A DNA stretch of 64,000 nucleotides, taken from the NCBI RefSeq assembly GCF_950066645.1, contig NZ_CATMFB010000009.1, positions 62,001 to 126,000 on the forward strand. Reading direction: 5' to 3'. The translations under genes and the position numbers were made by a program. The stretch comes from an uncultured Thalassolituus sp. Its GTDB lineage: Bacteria > Pseudomonadota > Gammaproteobacteria > Pseudomonadales > Oceanobacteraceae. Each line of letters starts with the position of its first letter. Position 1 is the stretch's first letter. Shown piece after piece: positions 42,179 through 50,615 of this stretch. Below the pieces are notes generated by a model that saw nothing but the letters and a program-made list of their open reading frames with translations, was not told where the DNA came from and made no database searches.

Positions 42179-42638
42179 TTACGATCCCATATTCATGGTT
42201 ATGATGGCACAATCACGAAGATGCTTAACAGTTTATTCGTGAGCGTGCTCATTTACACACCCCTGTCCCTTTCAATATTTCGAGCATAACCCCCTAGCAC
42301 CACTATGAAAAGTGCCTGAGGCGACGCCTTTTGCCAGCGTGAAAGCGTGCGTGTTCATTTACACACCGGAGGCATCTTTACATTTGGCACATTATCGCGC
42401 CGGGCTTGATTATAACTATATTATTTATATAGGCTATTTTTTGTTGATAAGCTTCATGGCGTGCTTGCTCATTTTGCTTTGATCCTGAAAACGCGCATTG
42501 TATTGAACAGATACCGAAATATACTGTTTATTCATCCATGTGTTTTTCATGAGAGAAGTTGATCCTACTGCGGCCAGATTTTCACACAAAAACGCCGGGC
42601 GTTGCCCGGCGTTTTGATGTTGCTTGTCGCTCTGAATC
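42179..42638. other. Gene-free stretch at the presumed leader end of the cassette array (candidate attI, no integrase)
   Basis: About 400 bases before the cysS terminator hold no credible gene. Seen here: a core-like GCTTAAC at 42223-42229 (GTTAAGC on the cassette strand); a direct repeat GCGTG-CTCATTTACACACC at 42243-42260 and GCGTGCGTGTTCATTTACACACC at 42345-42367; an AT-rich block at 42405-42446 with TTGATT and TATAAT-like boxes; and TACTGTTTATTCATCCATGT at 42522-42541, a weak match to a LexA box. In a complete integron this is where attI, the cassette promoter and the divergent integrase gene would be. The integrase is absent. Interpretation as an attI relic is inference. Confidence 0.4.
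42586..42617 (-). terminator. Intrinsic terminator of the glnS-cysS operon
   Basis: CAAAAACGCCGGGC-GTT-GCCCGGCGTTTTGA: an 8-10-bp GC-rich stem with a T-rich tail on the minus strand, 22 bases after the cysS stop. Confidence 0.9.
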
Positions 42639-44018
42639 TTATGACTTCGACCAGGTTGTTCCCTCTGGTCCGTCTTTCAACACAATGCCCTTCGCTGCCA
42701 GCTCGTCACGTACCGCATCAGCGGTTGCGAAGTCTTTAGCTTTTTTGGCTTCGAGACGTTTCTGGATCATTTCTTCAATCCATTCTGCTTCGTCACCGGC
42801 ACCTGATTGCAGGAAGTCCTGAGGCTCAGCCTGCAAAATACCCAGTACGCTACCGAGGTATTTCAGCTGGCTGGCCAGTGCGGCCTTTTCAGACTCACTT
42901 GCTTTGTTCACTTCGCGTACCAGATCAAACAGGGCCGCAAGGGCTTCTGGCGTATTGAAATCGTCGTCCATGGCGGCATGGAAGCGTACAGAGAACTCGT
43001 TGTCGATGTCCTTAGTGTCCGAGTCTGAGGAAACACCAGCATTCTGCAACGCATTGTAGAAACGTTCCAGCTTTACCTGAGCTTCCTGTAGGTGCTCTTC
43101 AACGTACATGACGTGCGAGCGGTAGTGGCTAGATATGAGAAACAGACGCACGGTCTCGCCGTTGTACTTCTCCAGAATGTCGCGGATGGTAAAGAAGTTG
43201 CCCAGTGACTTGGACATTTTTTCCGCACCTAAGCGCAGCGCACCGGCGTGAATCCAGGTGTTCGCATAGGTCTTACCGGTCGCGGCTTCAGACTGGGCAA
43301 TTTCGTTCTCGTGATGAGGGAATTTGAGGTCCGGACCACCGCCGTGAATGTCGAAGGTGTCACCTAAGCAGCACGTCGACATGGCTGAACATTCTATATG
43401 CCAGCCCGGCCGACCGATGCCCCATGGCGACTCCCAGTGTGGCTCATCTGCTTTCGCACCCTTCCAAAGCGCGAAATCCAGCGGATCTTCTTTAACATCG
43501 CCGACTTCGACACGAGCTCCGGATTCCAGCTCATCAAGCACTTTGCCAGAGAGTTTTCCGTAACCATCAAACTTACGCACACGATAATATACATCGCCAT
43601 TGTCGGCGGCGTAGGCATAGCCTTTTTCAATCAGTGTTTCGATTAAACGAAGAATGTCGCCAATATGACCAGTCGCCCGAGGCTCTGAAGACGGGCGCCC
43701 CATTCCTAGCTGGTCGAAGTCTTCATTCATCGCAGTAGCAAAACGTTCAACTAATTCGAGGAATGGCTCACCATTTTCATTTGCACGGTTAATGATTTTA
43801 TCGTCAATGTCGGTGATATTTCGGATGTAATTTACGTCAAAACCCTTATGACGCAGATAACGCACAATAAGATCAAACGCCAAAAATGCTCGGGCATGCC
43901 CCAGGTGACAGAAGTCGTAGACGGTCATTCCACACACATACATGCCGACCTTGCCGGGTACGAGTGGTTTGAATTCTTCTTTCTGTCGGGTCAGGGTGTT
44001 AAATATTTTTAACGTCAT
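42639..44018 (-). CDS. cysS: Cysteinyl-tRNA synthetase
   Basis: A 459-residue class I synthetase that charges tRNA-Cys. The HIGH-type motif is [12 protein letters not shown] (about residues 36-47), and KMSKS appears as [12 protein letters not shown] (about 266). Zinc ligands include the Cys in [10 protein letters not shown], Cys in [13 protein letters not shown] and the [11 protein letters not shown] histidines. The C-terminal anticodon-binding part ends [17 protein letters not shown]. Three bases separate it from glnS, so both synthetases are translated from one mRNA, the order seen in Pseudomonas (PA1795-PA1794). Confidence 0.97.
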   Translation of the reverse strand: MTLKIFNTLTRQKEEFKPLVPGKVGMYVCGMTVYDFCHLGHARAFLAFDLIVRYLRHKGFDVNYIRNITDIDDKIINRANENGEPFLELVERFATAMNEDFDQLGMGRPSSEPRATGHIGDILRLIETLIEKGYAYAADNGDVYYRVRKFDGYGKLSGKVLDELESGARVEVGDVKEDPLDFALWKGAKADEPHWESPWGIGRPGWHIECSAMSTCCLGDTFDIHGGGPDLKFPHHENEIAQSEAATGKTYANTWIHAGALRLGAEKMSKSLGNFFTIRDILEKYNGETVRLFLISSHYRSHVMYVEEHLQEAQVKLERFYNALQNAGVSSDSDTKDIDNEFSVRFHAAMDDDFNTPEALAALFDLVREVNKASESEKAALASQLKYLGSVLGILQAEPQDFLQSGAGDEAEWIEEMIQKRLEAKKAKDFATADAVRDELAAKGIVLKDGPEGTTWSKS

Positions 44019-44021
44019 GAC

Positions 44022-45695
44022 TTAACCTTGTGTCAGGGACTTATCTTCGCGAAGTCCGATAGTGAGATTGAATGTGGGCTTATCAGCAGTGTGATCAAAA
44101 CGATCCGCCACGTAGTAGCCTTCACGCTCAAACTGGAAATTAGCTTCTGCATTGACTGCGGCCAACGCAGGTTCGATGTAGGCGGTGATGACTTCCAATG
44201 AGTCTTTATTCACGTGCTCCATAAAATCCCCTTCTTCTTTGTCAGGGGTGGCGCTGGTGAACAGGCGCGAGTACTGGCGCAGCTCGGCTTCTTTGCATTC
44301 GGTCGCAGATACCCAGTGCACAACCCCTTTTGGCTTGTTGCCGTCTTCAGGGTCCAGGCCCAGGGTGTTCTCGATCAGGTTGGCGCGCACCAGGGTAACG
44401 TTACCTGCGTCGTCTTTCTCGTAGCCTGTACATTCAAGCACGTAAGAAAAACGCAGGCGGATTCGGTTACCCGGGGTGAACTTCTTCTTAAACTTCTTGC
44501 TGTACTCTTCTTTGAAGTCGTCCTGGTCAATCAGCAGTTCACTGGTGAACGGAATGTTACGCGAACCGAGATCAAGTTCAGGATGGAACGGCGCAGACAG
44601 CAGTTCTTTGTGATCTTCTGCCAGGTTTTCAATCACGACTTTCAATGGCTTGAGTACAGCCATCGCACGCGGTGCATTCTGGTTCAGGTCGCTGCGCACG
44701 GCGTGTTCGAGCATGGCAACATCGACCATACCGTCACTGCGGGTCACACCGATCATGTCGCAGAAGGTGCGGATTGAGCTTGGGGTAAAACCGCGACGGC
44801 GCATGCCTGAGATAGTTGGCATACGTGGGTCATCCCAGCCGGAAACAACCTGCTCGTCTACAAGAGCTTTCAGCTTACGCTTGGACGTCACTGTGTAATC
44901 GAGGTTCAGACGGCCAAATTCGTACTGCTTTGGCTGTGCTGGTACTGGCAGATTCTCGATAAACCAGTTGTACAGTGGCTTGTGGTCTTCGAATTCCAGC
45001 GTACATACGGAATGGGTAATGCCTTCGATGGCATCAGACTGACCGTGGGTAAAATCGTACGTTGGATAGATGCACCATTTGTCGCCCGTCTGGTGGTGAT
45101 GCACCTTGCGGATACGGTACATGATCGGATCGCGCAGGTTCATATTGGGCGATGCCATGTCGATCTTAGCGCGCAGTACTTTTGCGCCTTCGTCGAACTC
45201 ACCAGCACGCATACGCGCGAACAGGTCGAGGTTCTCTTCAACGCTACGATCACGGAACGGGCTGTTTTTGCCCGCTTCGGTCAGAGTCCCACGGTATTCA
45301 CGAGCCTGCTCGGCATTCAGATCGCAGACGTAGGCTTTACCAGTCTTGATCAGTTCAACAGCCCAGTCGTGCAGCTGGTCGAAGTAATCAGACGCGTAGT
45401 GAATCTCGCCGGCCCAGTTGAAGCCCAGCCAGGTGATGTCGTCTTTGATCGCGTTGATAAACTCCTGACTTTCTTTCTCAGGGTTGGTGTCATCGAAACG
45501 CAGGTTGCAGGCACCGCCGAACTGCTCTGCTACGCCAAAGTTGAGGCACACAGATTTTGCGTGTCCGACATGCAGGTAGCCATTGGGCTCAGGCGGAAAG
45601 CGGGTCACGACCGAGCTGACACGACCGGCGTCGAGGTCTTCCTGAATGATCTTAGCGATAAAGTTATTGCTGGCAGGTGCGGTTGATTCAGTCAT
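44022..45695 (-). CDS. glnS: Glutaminyl-tRNA synthetase
   Basis: A 557-residue class I synthetase that charges tRNA-Gln directly. Signature PPEPNGYLHVGHAKSVCLNF holds the HIGH motif (HVGH); the KMSKS equivalent is TSKRKLKALV; the D-P-x-M-Y-R-I stretch DPIMYRIRKVHHHQTGDKW lies between. The two C-terminal beta-barrels that read the anticodon are present (GNRIRLRFSYVLECTGYEKD). The start MTESTAPASN at 45695 is chosen; the frame is open upstream for 60 codons but that part overlaps the ppiB promoter region. The gene is divergent from ppiB. Confidence 0.97.
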   Translation of the reverse strand: MTESTAPASNNFIAKIIQEDLDAGRVSSVVTRFPPEPNGYLHVGHAKSVCLNFGVAEQFGGACNLRFDDTNPEKESQEFINAIKDDITWLGFNWAGEIHYASDYFDQLHDWAVELIKTGKAYVCDLNAEQAREYRGTLTEAGKNSPFRDRSVEENLDLFARMRAGEFDEGAKVLRAKIDMASPNMNLRDPIMYRIRKVHHHQTGDKWCIYPTYDFTHGQSDAIEGITHSVCTLEFEDHKPLYNWFIENLPVPAQPKQYEFGRLNLDYTVTSKRKLKALVDEQVVSGWDDPRMPTISGMRRRGFTPSSIRTFCDMIGVTRSDGMVDVAMLEHAVRSDLNQNAPRAMAVLKPLKVVIENLAEDHKELLSAPFHPELDLGSRNIPFTSELLIDQDDFKEEYSKKFKKKFTPGNRIRLRFSYVLECTGYEKDDAGNVTLVRANLIENTLGLDPEDGNKPKGVVHWVSATECKEAELRQYSRLFTSATPDKEEGDFMEHVNKDSLEVITAYIEPALAAVNAEANFQFEREGYYVADRFDHTADKPTFNLTIGLREDKSLTQG

Positions 45696-45840
45696 AGCGT
45701 TCCGTATCTGTACAGAAATCGGGCAAAAACGGTCTGACCTGCCACAGAGTTGCGCGGCGGCCATGTCAGCCCATAAAAAAGCCGGTATTATACGCGCACG
45801 AACCCCGTAAGGGATAGCCGACGACCAACAGAGATTGATT

Positions 45841-46335
45841 ATGATTCTGCTGAAAACCAATTTTGGTGACATCAAAGTTGAACTGAACCACGAGAAGGCG
45901 CCTAAAACCGCTGCAAACTTCGAACAGTACGTAAAAGATGGCTTCTACGACGGTGTTATTTTTCACCGCGTGATCGACGGTTTTATGATCCAGGGCGGCG
46001 GTATGGAGCCTGGCATGAAACAGAAAGAAACCCGCGAGCCGATTGAGAACGAAGCGGATAACGGTCTGGCCAATGACGCCGGCACTCTGGCAATGGCACG
46101 CACCATGGACCCGCACTCAGCGAGCGCGCAGTTCTTCATCAACGTTTCTGACAATGCATTCCTGAACCACACCGGTAAAGATATGCAGGGCTGGGGCTAC
46201 GCCGTGTTCGGTAAAGTGGTTGAAGGCATGGACGTGGTTAACCGCATCAAGGGCGTCCGCACCACCACCGTCATGGGTCACCAGGACGTGCCTGCTGAAG
46301 ACGTGATCATTGAGAAAGCTGAAATCGTTGAGTGA
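45841..46335 (+). CDS. ppiB: Cytoplasmic cyclophilin-type peptidyl-prolyl isomerase B
   Basis: A 164-residue cyclophilin. The active-site arginine and neighbours lie in [19 protein letters not shown] (Arg about 43); other conserved stretches are [18 protein letters not shown] and [16 protein letters not shown]. No signal peptide, so it acts in the cytoplasm on proline bonds during folding. ATG 45841 gives the family start [15 protein letters not shown]. It is followed 12 bases later by lpxH, a pairing (ppiB-lpxH) shared with E. coli and Pseudomonas. Confidence 0.97.
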   Translation: MILLKTNFGDIKVELNHEKAPKTAANFEQYVKDGFYDGVIFHRVIDGFMIQGGGMEPGMKQKETREPIENEADNGLANDAGTLAMARTMDPHSASAQFFINVSDNAFLNHTGKDMQGWGYAVFGKVVEGMDVVNRIKGVRTTTVMGHQDVPAEDVIIEKAEIVE

Positions 46336-46347
46336 TATAGCTGACTG

Positions 46348-47073
46348 ATGACTCACTATTTTATCTCTGACCTGCACCTGCAGGCAGACCGCCCAGCAAT
46401 GACCGAGGGTTTCCTCGGTCTGCTGGACCGGCTTACCGATGCTGAAGCCCTGTACATTCTCGGTGATTTTTTCGAAGTCTGGATCGGTGATGACTACAGC
46501 GATGCCTTAGTCGAGCAGATCAAATCGTCACTGAAAGCCCTCAGCAACAAAGGCACAGACGTTGTATTTATGCACGGCAACCGTGATTTCCTGATGGGAG
46601 ACACATTCGCCGCTGACTGCGGTGGCCGCATGATGGCAGAAGGTTCTGTGATACACGTAGGCGATGACAGTGCCCTGCTGCTGCATGGCGACAGCCTGTG
46701 TACCCGCGACGTCGAGTACATGAAAATGCGTCAGGTGTTCCGCAACCCTGCGTGGATTGCCGAGGTATTATCGAAGTCGATCCCGGAGCGTGTTGCACTC
46801 GGCCGCCAGGTGCGCTCAGAGAGCAAAGCCGGACAACAGATGAAAGCCGATGACATCATGGATGTTACACCGGAAGAAGTGGATAAAGCTCTGACGGAGG
46901 CTGGCGTCAGCCGCATGATTCATGGTCACACTCACCGGCCGGATACGCACCGCTGGGAGCACCATGGCGAAGCGCGCGAACGCATTGTTCTCGGAGACTG
47001 GGGCGATGACCACGGCTGGCTGATCCGCTGGCAGGCGGGAAGCAAACCTGTACTGGAGAAGTTCGGGTTCTGA
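46348..47073 (+). CDS. lpxH: UDP-2,3-diacylglucosamine diphosphatase
   Basis: A 241-residue metallophosphoesterase of lipid A synthesis that hydrolyses UDP-2,3-diacyl-GlcN to lipid X and UMP at the inner membrane. The metal-binding motifs are complete: FISDLHL (Asp8, His10), ILGDFFEVWIGDD, MHGNRDFLMG, LLHGDSLCT and MIHGHTHRPDTH. Length equals that of E. coli LpxH (240). It follows ppiB closely and precedes a DMT transporter by 12 bases, so the three plus-strand genes are likely one transcript. Confidence 0.97.
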   Translation: MTHYFISDLHLQADRPAMTEGFLGLLDRLTDAEALYILGDFFEVWIGDDYSDALVEQIKSSLKALSNKGTDVVFMHGNRDFLMGDTFAADCGGRMMAEGSVIHVGDDSALLLHGDSLCTRDVEYMKMRQVFRNPAWIAEVLSKSIPERVALGRQVRSESKAGQQMKADDIMDVTPEEVDKALTEAGVSRMIHGHTHRPDTHRWEHHGEARERIVLGDWGDDHGWLIRWQAGSKPVLEKFGF

Positions 47074-47085
47074 CCCGGACACCTC

Positions 47086-47961
47086 ATGCTTTCAAAGCGA
47101 CTTCAGACCAGTGTACTGACCTTAGTGGCACTGGTCGCATTTGCAGGCAATTCGGTTCTCTGCCGGATCGCCCTCAAAGACCAGACGATTGACCCCGCCA
47201 GTTTCACCTTCATCAGAATTGCGGCCGGTGCTGTATTTCTGGTGATTATTCTGCAGCTGTTCCAATGGCGAACAAAGCGCTCTGGCCCGCCCCAAAGCGC
47301 AGGTAGCTGGTTATCCTCACTGGCTCTGCTGGGCTATGCCGTTGCTTTTTCGTACGCCTATATTTCGCTGGATACCGGCGCGGGGGCCCTGATTCTTTTT
47401 GGCTCAGTACAGATAACCATGGTGCTGACCAGCCTGATTAAGGGCGAACAGCTCAGCATCGGAGAATGGCTCGGCCTGCTGCTGGCGTTCTGTGGTATGA
47501 GCCTGCTTCTGGTACCCGGTGCTTCAGCGCCTTCGCTTTACGGATTCGCTCTGATGGCCCTGTCAGGCATTGCCTGGGCAAGCTATACACTGCGCGGGCG
47601 CAACGCATTGGAGCCCGTTGCCGAAACAGCGGGCAATTTCTCCCGTGCGACCGTCCCTGCACTGTTGATTGCAATGGTATCTCTGGCTGGCGGATGGGTA
47701 GATATTTCCAGTACGGGGGTCTGGCTGGCTCTGGCTTCCGGAGCCCTGGCGTCGGGCGCAGGTTATGCCATCTGGTATAGCGTCCTGCCACACCTGCACA
47801 TCAGTCAGGCCGCGGTTCTGCAGCTTTCTGTGCCTCTGCTTGCCGCGGCCGGAGGGCTGATCTTTTCTGCAGAGCCAGTTACCCTGACCTTCGTAGCGTC
47901 ATCGGTACTGGTGTTGGGAGGCATTCTTCTGGTGATCTGTTCGCGTCAGGCAAACAACTGA
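47086..47961 (+). CDS. EamA-family (DMT) permease
   Basis: A 291-residue inner-membrane transporter with ten membrane segments in two EamA repeats (about 10-135 and 150-285). Family phrases are AFAGNSVLCRIAL, ASFTFIRIAAGAVFL, AYISLDTGAGALILFGSVQIT and, in the second half, YAIWYSVLPHLHISQAAVLQ. DMT carriers export amino acids, nucleosides or other metabolites; the substrate is not predictable. Its 3' end overlaps that of the convergent murB gene by 16 bases. Confidence 0.88.
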   Translation: MLSKRLQTSVLTLVALVAFAGNSVLCRIALKDQTIDPASFTFIRIAAGAVFLVIILQLFQWRTKRSGPPQSAGSWLSSLALLGYAVAFSYAYISLDTGAGALILFGSVQITMVLTSLIKGEQLSIGEWLGLLLAFCGMSLLLVPGASAPSLYGFALMALSGIAWASYTLRGRNALEPVAETAGNFSRATVPALLIAMVSLAGGWVDISSTGVWLALASGALASGAGYAIWYSVLPHLHISQAAVLQLSVPLLAAAGGLIFSAEPVTLTFVASSVLVLGGILLVICSRQANN

Positions 47962-48944
47962 GGTTCTGGCTCCAGCCAGACACCAAATTTTTCGTACACT
48001 GAATCCTGAACGCGTTTCTGTAGTGCGCGGACGTCTGCCAGAGTCGCACCCGCTGACGTGGTGAGTACCAGTGCCTGCTTTTCGTACATAGCCACGGGAC
48101 CAAAAGGCTTGCCACGAAAACCACACTGGTCGATCAGCCAGCCTGCGGCTAACTTAGCACCATGCGGCTGTGCATAGACAGGCAGATCGGGATACCGGGC
48201 GGCCAACTGCCGTGCACACTCGTCACTGACGACAGGGTTCTGAAAAAACGACCCCGCATTGGGCACGATCGCGGGGTCGGGCAGCTTACTCATTCTGATG
48301 TCAGTGACGGCCTGAATCAGGGAGGCTGGTGTGATTTCTGCCGCGTTCAGCAAGTTCAGTGGTGCATAGCTGACCACAGGAGAGAATCTGCGCGGCAGGC
48401 GGAACCTGACTCTCAGAATCACAAAATCATTGCGTAACTCACGTTTGAATACCGAATCACGATACCCAAAACGACACTCAGCTGCGCTGAACGTACGCAA
48501 CTGACGCGTACTGAGCTGATAGCCAGTCACAGAATCAATAAATTCGCCGACTTCTACCCCGTAAGCTCCGATGTTCTGCACCGGTGCGGCACCTACCGTA
48601 CCTGGAATCAGCGCCAGATTTTCGATGCCGTGACCAAAGGCTATGCTCTGCTCTACCCACTGGTGCCAGTTCATTCCTGCATCAACATCAACGAGGCTGA
48701 CCTCGTCGTTCTGCATCACAAGCTGAATCCGGCAGGATTCTGACTGCACTACCAGCGCATTAACTTTCTCACTGAGCAGTACGTTACTGCCACCGCCCAG
48801 CACTCTCAGAGGAAGTTGCGCCCGGGTCGCGTAGCCCTGCAACTGAATCAGCTCCGCAAGGCTGCGAAACCCAGCATAGGCAGAGGCTTCTGATACGAGC
48901 CTGAGGGTATTGCGGTCGGTAAGTGGAAAGTGCTGCTGCAGCAT
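47946..48944 (-). CDS. murB: UDP-N-acetylenolpyruvoylglucosamine reductase (type I)
   Basis: A 332-residue FAD enzyme that makes UDP-MurNAc in the cytoplasm. The FAD site reads LRVLGGGSNVLLSE and ENLALIPGTVGAAPVQNIGAYGVEV; the catalytic Ser lies in PNAGSFFQNPVVS and the catalytic Glu near the C-terminus in EPEPQLFA region (E-x-E). The length is that of E. coli-type MurB (342). It is last in a minus-strand series trm112-ptp-murB and begins three bases after the phosphatase stop. Confidence 0.96.
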   Translation of the reverse strand: MLQQHFPLTDRNTLRLVSEASAYAGFRSLAELIQLQGYATRAQLPLRVLGGGSNVLLSEKVNALVVQSESCRIQLVMQNDEVSLVDVDAGMNWHQWVEQSIAFGHGIENLALIPGTVGAAPVQNIGAYGVEVGEFIDSVTGYQLSTRQLRTFSAAECRFGYRDSVFKRELRNDFVILRVRFRLPRRFSPVVSYAPLNLLNAAEITPASLIQAVTDIRMSKLPDPAIVPNAGSFFQNPVVSDECARQLAARYPDLPVYAQPHGAKLAAGWLIDQCGFRGKPFGPVAMYEKQALVLTTSAGATLADVRALQKRVQDSVYEKFGVWLEPEPQLFA

Positions 48945-48947
48945 GTG

Positions 48948-49433
48948 TCAGGGCTTTCCGGCGAGAGTCTGATGAATGTCGGCAATCAGGCCGTCACAGG
49001 CATCTTCGATCAGATCAAGAACATGACGGAAGCCAGCTTCGCCCCCGTAATAAGGGTCTGGCACTTCGTGTTCATCAAAGCTGCGACCAAACGCCCGCAG
49101 AAACAACTTGGGCCGGGTGCCACCTGTGCGCTCGTATATTTCCATCAGATCGCTGAAATTCGAGCGATCCATCGCGAGAATATAATCGAAGATGTGGAAG
49201 TCATCTTCATTGACCTGGCGCGCACGCAGCCCTGAGATATCGACACCCCGATCGTTTGCTGCCGCCTGTGAGCGTGGATCAGGTGCTTTTCCGGTGTGCC
49301 ATTCAGCCGTGCCCGCGGAGTCGACCTGGACCTGCGTCGAGAGCCCCTCTTCTTCAAGACGTCCCAACAGAACACCGTGCGCGGTCGGCGAACGGCAGAT
49401 GTTGCCGAGGCAGACGAAAAGAACGCGTATCAT
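48948..49433 (-). CDS. Low-molecular-weight protein-tyrosine phosphatase
   Basis: A 161-residue phosphatase with the P-loop [13 protein letters not shown] (nucleophile Cys8, C-x5-R-S) and the general-acid Asp in [12 protein letters not shown] near residue 128. In gammaproteobacteria such enzymes act on autophosphorylated tyrosine kinases of polysaccharide export, or have unknown targets. The location before murB matches Pseudomonas PtpA (PA2978). No tyrosine kinase gene is in the window. The Trm112 gene overlaps its start by four bases. Confidence 0.93.
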   Translation of the reverse strand: MIRVLFVCLGNICRSPTAHGVLLGRLEEEGLSTQVQVDSAGTAEWHTGKAPDPRSQAAANDRGVDISGLRARQVNEDDFHIFDYILAMDRSNFSDLMEIYERTGGTRPKLFLRAFGRSFDEHEVPDPYYGGEAGFRHVLDLIEDACDGLIADIHQTLAGKP

Positions 49434-49639
49434 GCCTGACCGCTGTTACCCTGAGCTTTGTCGAGCTTTTCTTCTTCACTCATCTTGCGGGCTTCGCCTT
49501 CAAGCATGACAGGCACACCGTCGCGTACCGGATAAGCCAGCCCATCGAAGGTACAGATCAGCTCTGCTGCGTCACGGTCGTACTTGAGTTTACCCTTGCA
49601 CTGCGGACAGACCAGCATGCTGAGAAGTTGTTTATCCAT
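49430..49639 (-). CDS. Trm112/YcaR-family zinc-ribbon-like protein
   Basis: A 69-residue protein: [20 protein letters not shown] carries one CxxC pair, followed by [23 protein letters not shown], the hallmark [11 protein letters not shown] of the family. In bacteria the protein may activate SAM-dependent methyltransferases, as Trm112 does in eukaryotes. It overlaps lpxK by 8 bases upstream and the phosphatase gene by 4 bases downstream. In Pseudomonas and E. coli kdsB follows this gene; here the phosphatase does. Confidence 0.94.
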   Translation of the reverse strand: MDKQLLSMLVCPQCKGKLKYDRDAAELICTFDGLAYPVRDGVPVMLEGEARKMSEEEKLDKAQGNSGQA

Positions 49640-50615
49640 GATTTCGTTTTCCCAATGTCTTCAGAAGATTGTCTATCTGAGTTCGCGCCTCCGGGCCGGG
49701 TACTGCTGAAATTTTCAGGTACCAGCTGCCAGACGGCGCAAAGCCGCTACATTTTACCCAGTCTTTCTCGGTCATGACGACCGGAAGACCGTCATCAAAC
49801 TTCAGATCGTCTGCAACGAAGGCATGATGATCCGGGAATGGATGCTCAATTACCTGCACGCCTGCTTCCCGCAGGGTCGTGTAAAAGCGTTGCGGATTGC
49901 CAATGCCTGCCACAGCATGGACGGTCTGACCGCGCAGAAAGTCGGGAGATTCTTCCCGACCAGAGATAATGTCGACCAGCGAGTCCGCAACGATCGTAAA
50001 GTCCTGACCATTCACCAGATACAGATCTGCTTGCTTCAGCCGACTGATGGGCTCTCGCAATGGGCCGACGGGCAACTGCCAGCCATTACCGAAACCCCGG
50101 GTGTGGTCGCTGACGACAATTTCAGCGTCCCGCGCCATGGCGTAGTGCTGGAGACCATCATCAGAAAAAATAATATCGACCTCATGCTCCAGTTCAGCAA
50201 CGGCACGACTGCGCACAGGGTCGACAACCACTGGAGCACCTGACGCGAGCAGAAGGCGCGGCTCATCGCCGCTCTCCTCAACGGGCGTGTCAGCAGACAC
50301 CTTCAGAGGATACGAATCCGCCTTTCCTCCATAGCCACGCGAAACAATGCCAGGACGCAGTCCAAGCGCCGACGAACGCGCCACAAGGTACTGAATAAGG
50401 GGAGTTTTACCCGTTCCGCCGACTGCAATGTTACCCACGACCAGTACTGGAGTAATCTGGCCGCTGGGCGGAAATAACCGGTAAAAGAGCCGGCGCAGGC
50501 CGCTGACAGCAACGAACAACAACCACAATGGCAGCAGCCACAGGTTGCCACGAGCAGAGTGATACCAGTTGTATTCAATACGCGCGGCCAGGCCGCGCTC
50601 AGACCCGTGGGACAC
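49632..50615 (-). CDS. lpxK: Tetraacyldisaccharide 4'-kinase
   Basis: A 327-residue inner-membrane kinase that phosphorylates the lipid A precursor at the 4' position. Near the N-terminus a hydrophobic segment ([20 protein letters not shown]) anchors it; the P-loop is [20 protein letters not shown] and other motifs are [25 protein letters not shown] and [11 protein letters not shown]. The GTG at 50615 is used because the frame upstream runs through msbA and gives no family match; this makes a 17-base overlap with msbA, but the exact start is uncertain. Forms a lipid A synthesis/export unit with msbA. Confidence 0.93.
   Translation of the reverse strand: MSHGSERGLAARIEYNWYHSARGNLWLLPLWLLFVAVSGLRRLFYRLFPPSGQITPVLVVGNIAVGGTGKTPLIQYLVARSSALGLRPGIVSRGYGGKADSYPLKVSADTPVEESGDEPRLLLASGAPVVVDPVRSRAVAELEHEVDIIFSDDGLQHYAMARDAEIVVSDHTRGFGNGWQLPVGPLREPISRLKQADLYLVNGQDFTIVADSLVDIISGREESPDFLRGQTVHAVAGIGNPQRFYTTLREAGVQVIEHPFPDHHAFVADDLKFDDGLPVVMTEKDWVKCSGFAPSGSWYLKISAVPGPEARTQIDNLLKTLGKRNHG

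Noticed and set aside
42549-42617. 22-codon reading frame after the LexA-like box
   Set aside because: It has no ribosome-binding site and runs through the cysS terminator stem. It shows no likeness to an integrase N-terminus.
44982-45686. 234-codon plus-strand open frame opposite glnS
   Set aside because: Antisense shadow of a conserved gene, with no ribosome-binding site or family match.
45696-45875. N-terminal extension of GlnS
   Set aside because: The added 60 residues overlap the ppiB start and the divergent promoter region and do not match the family.
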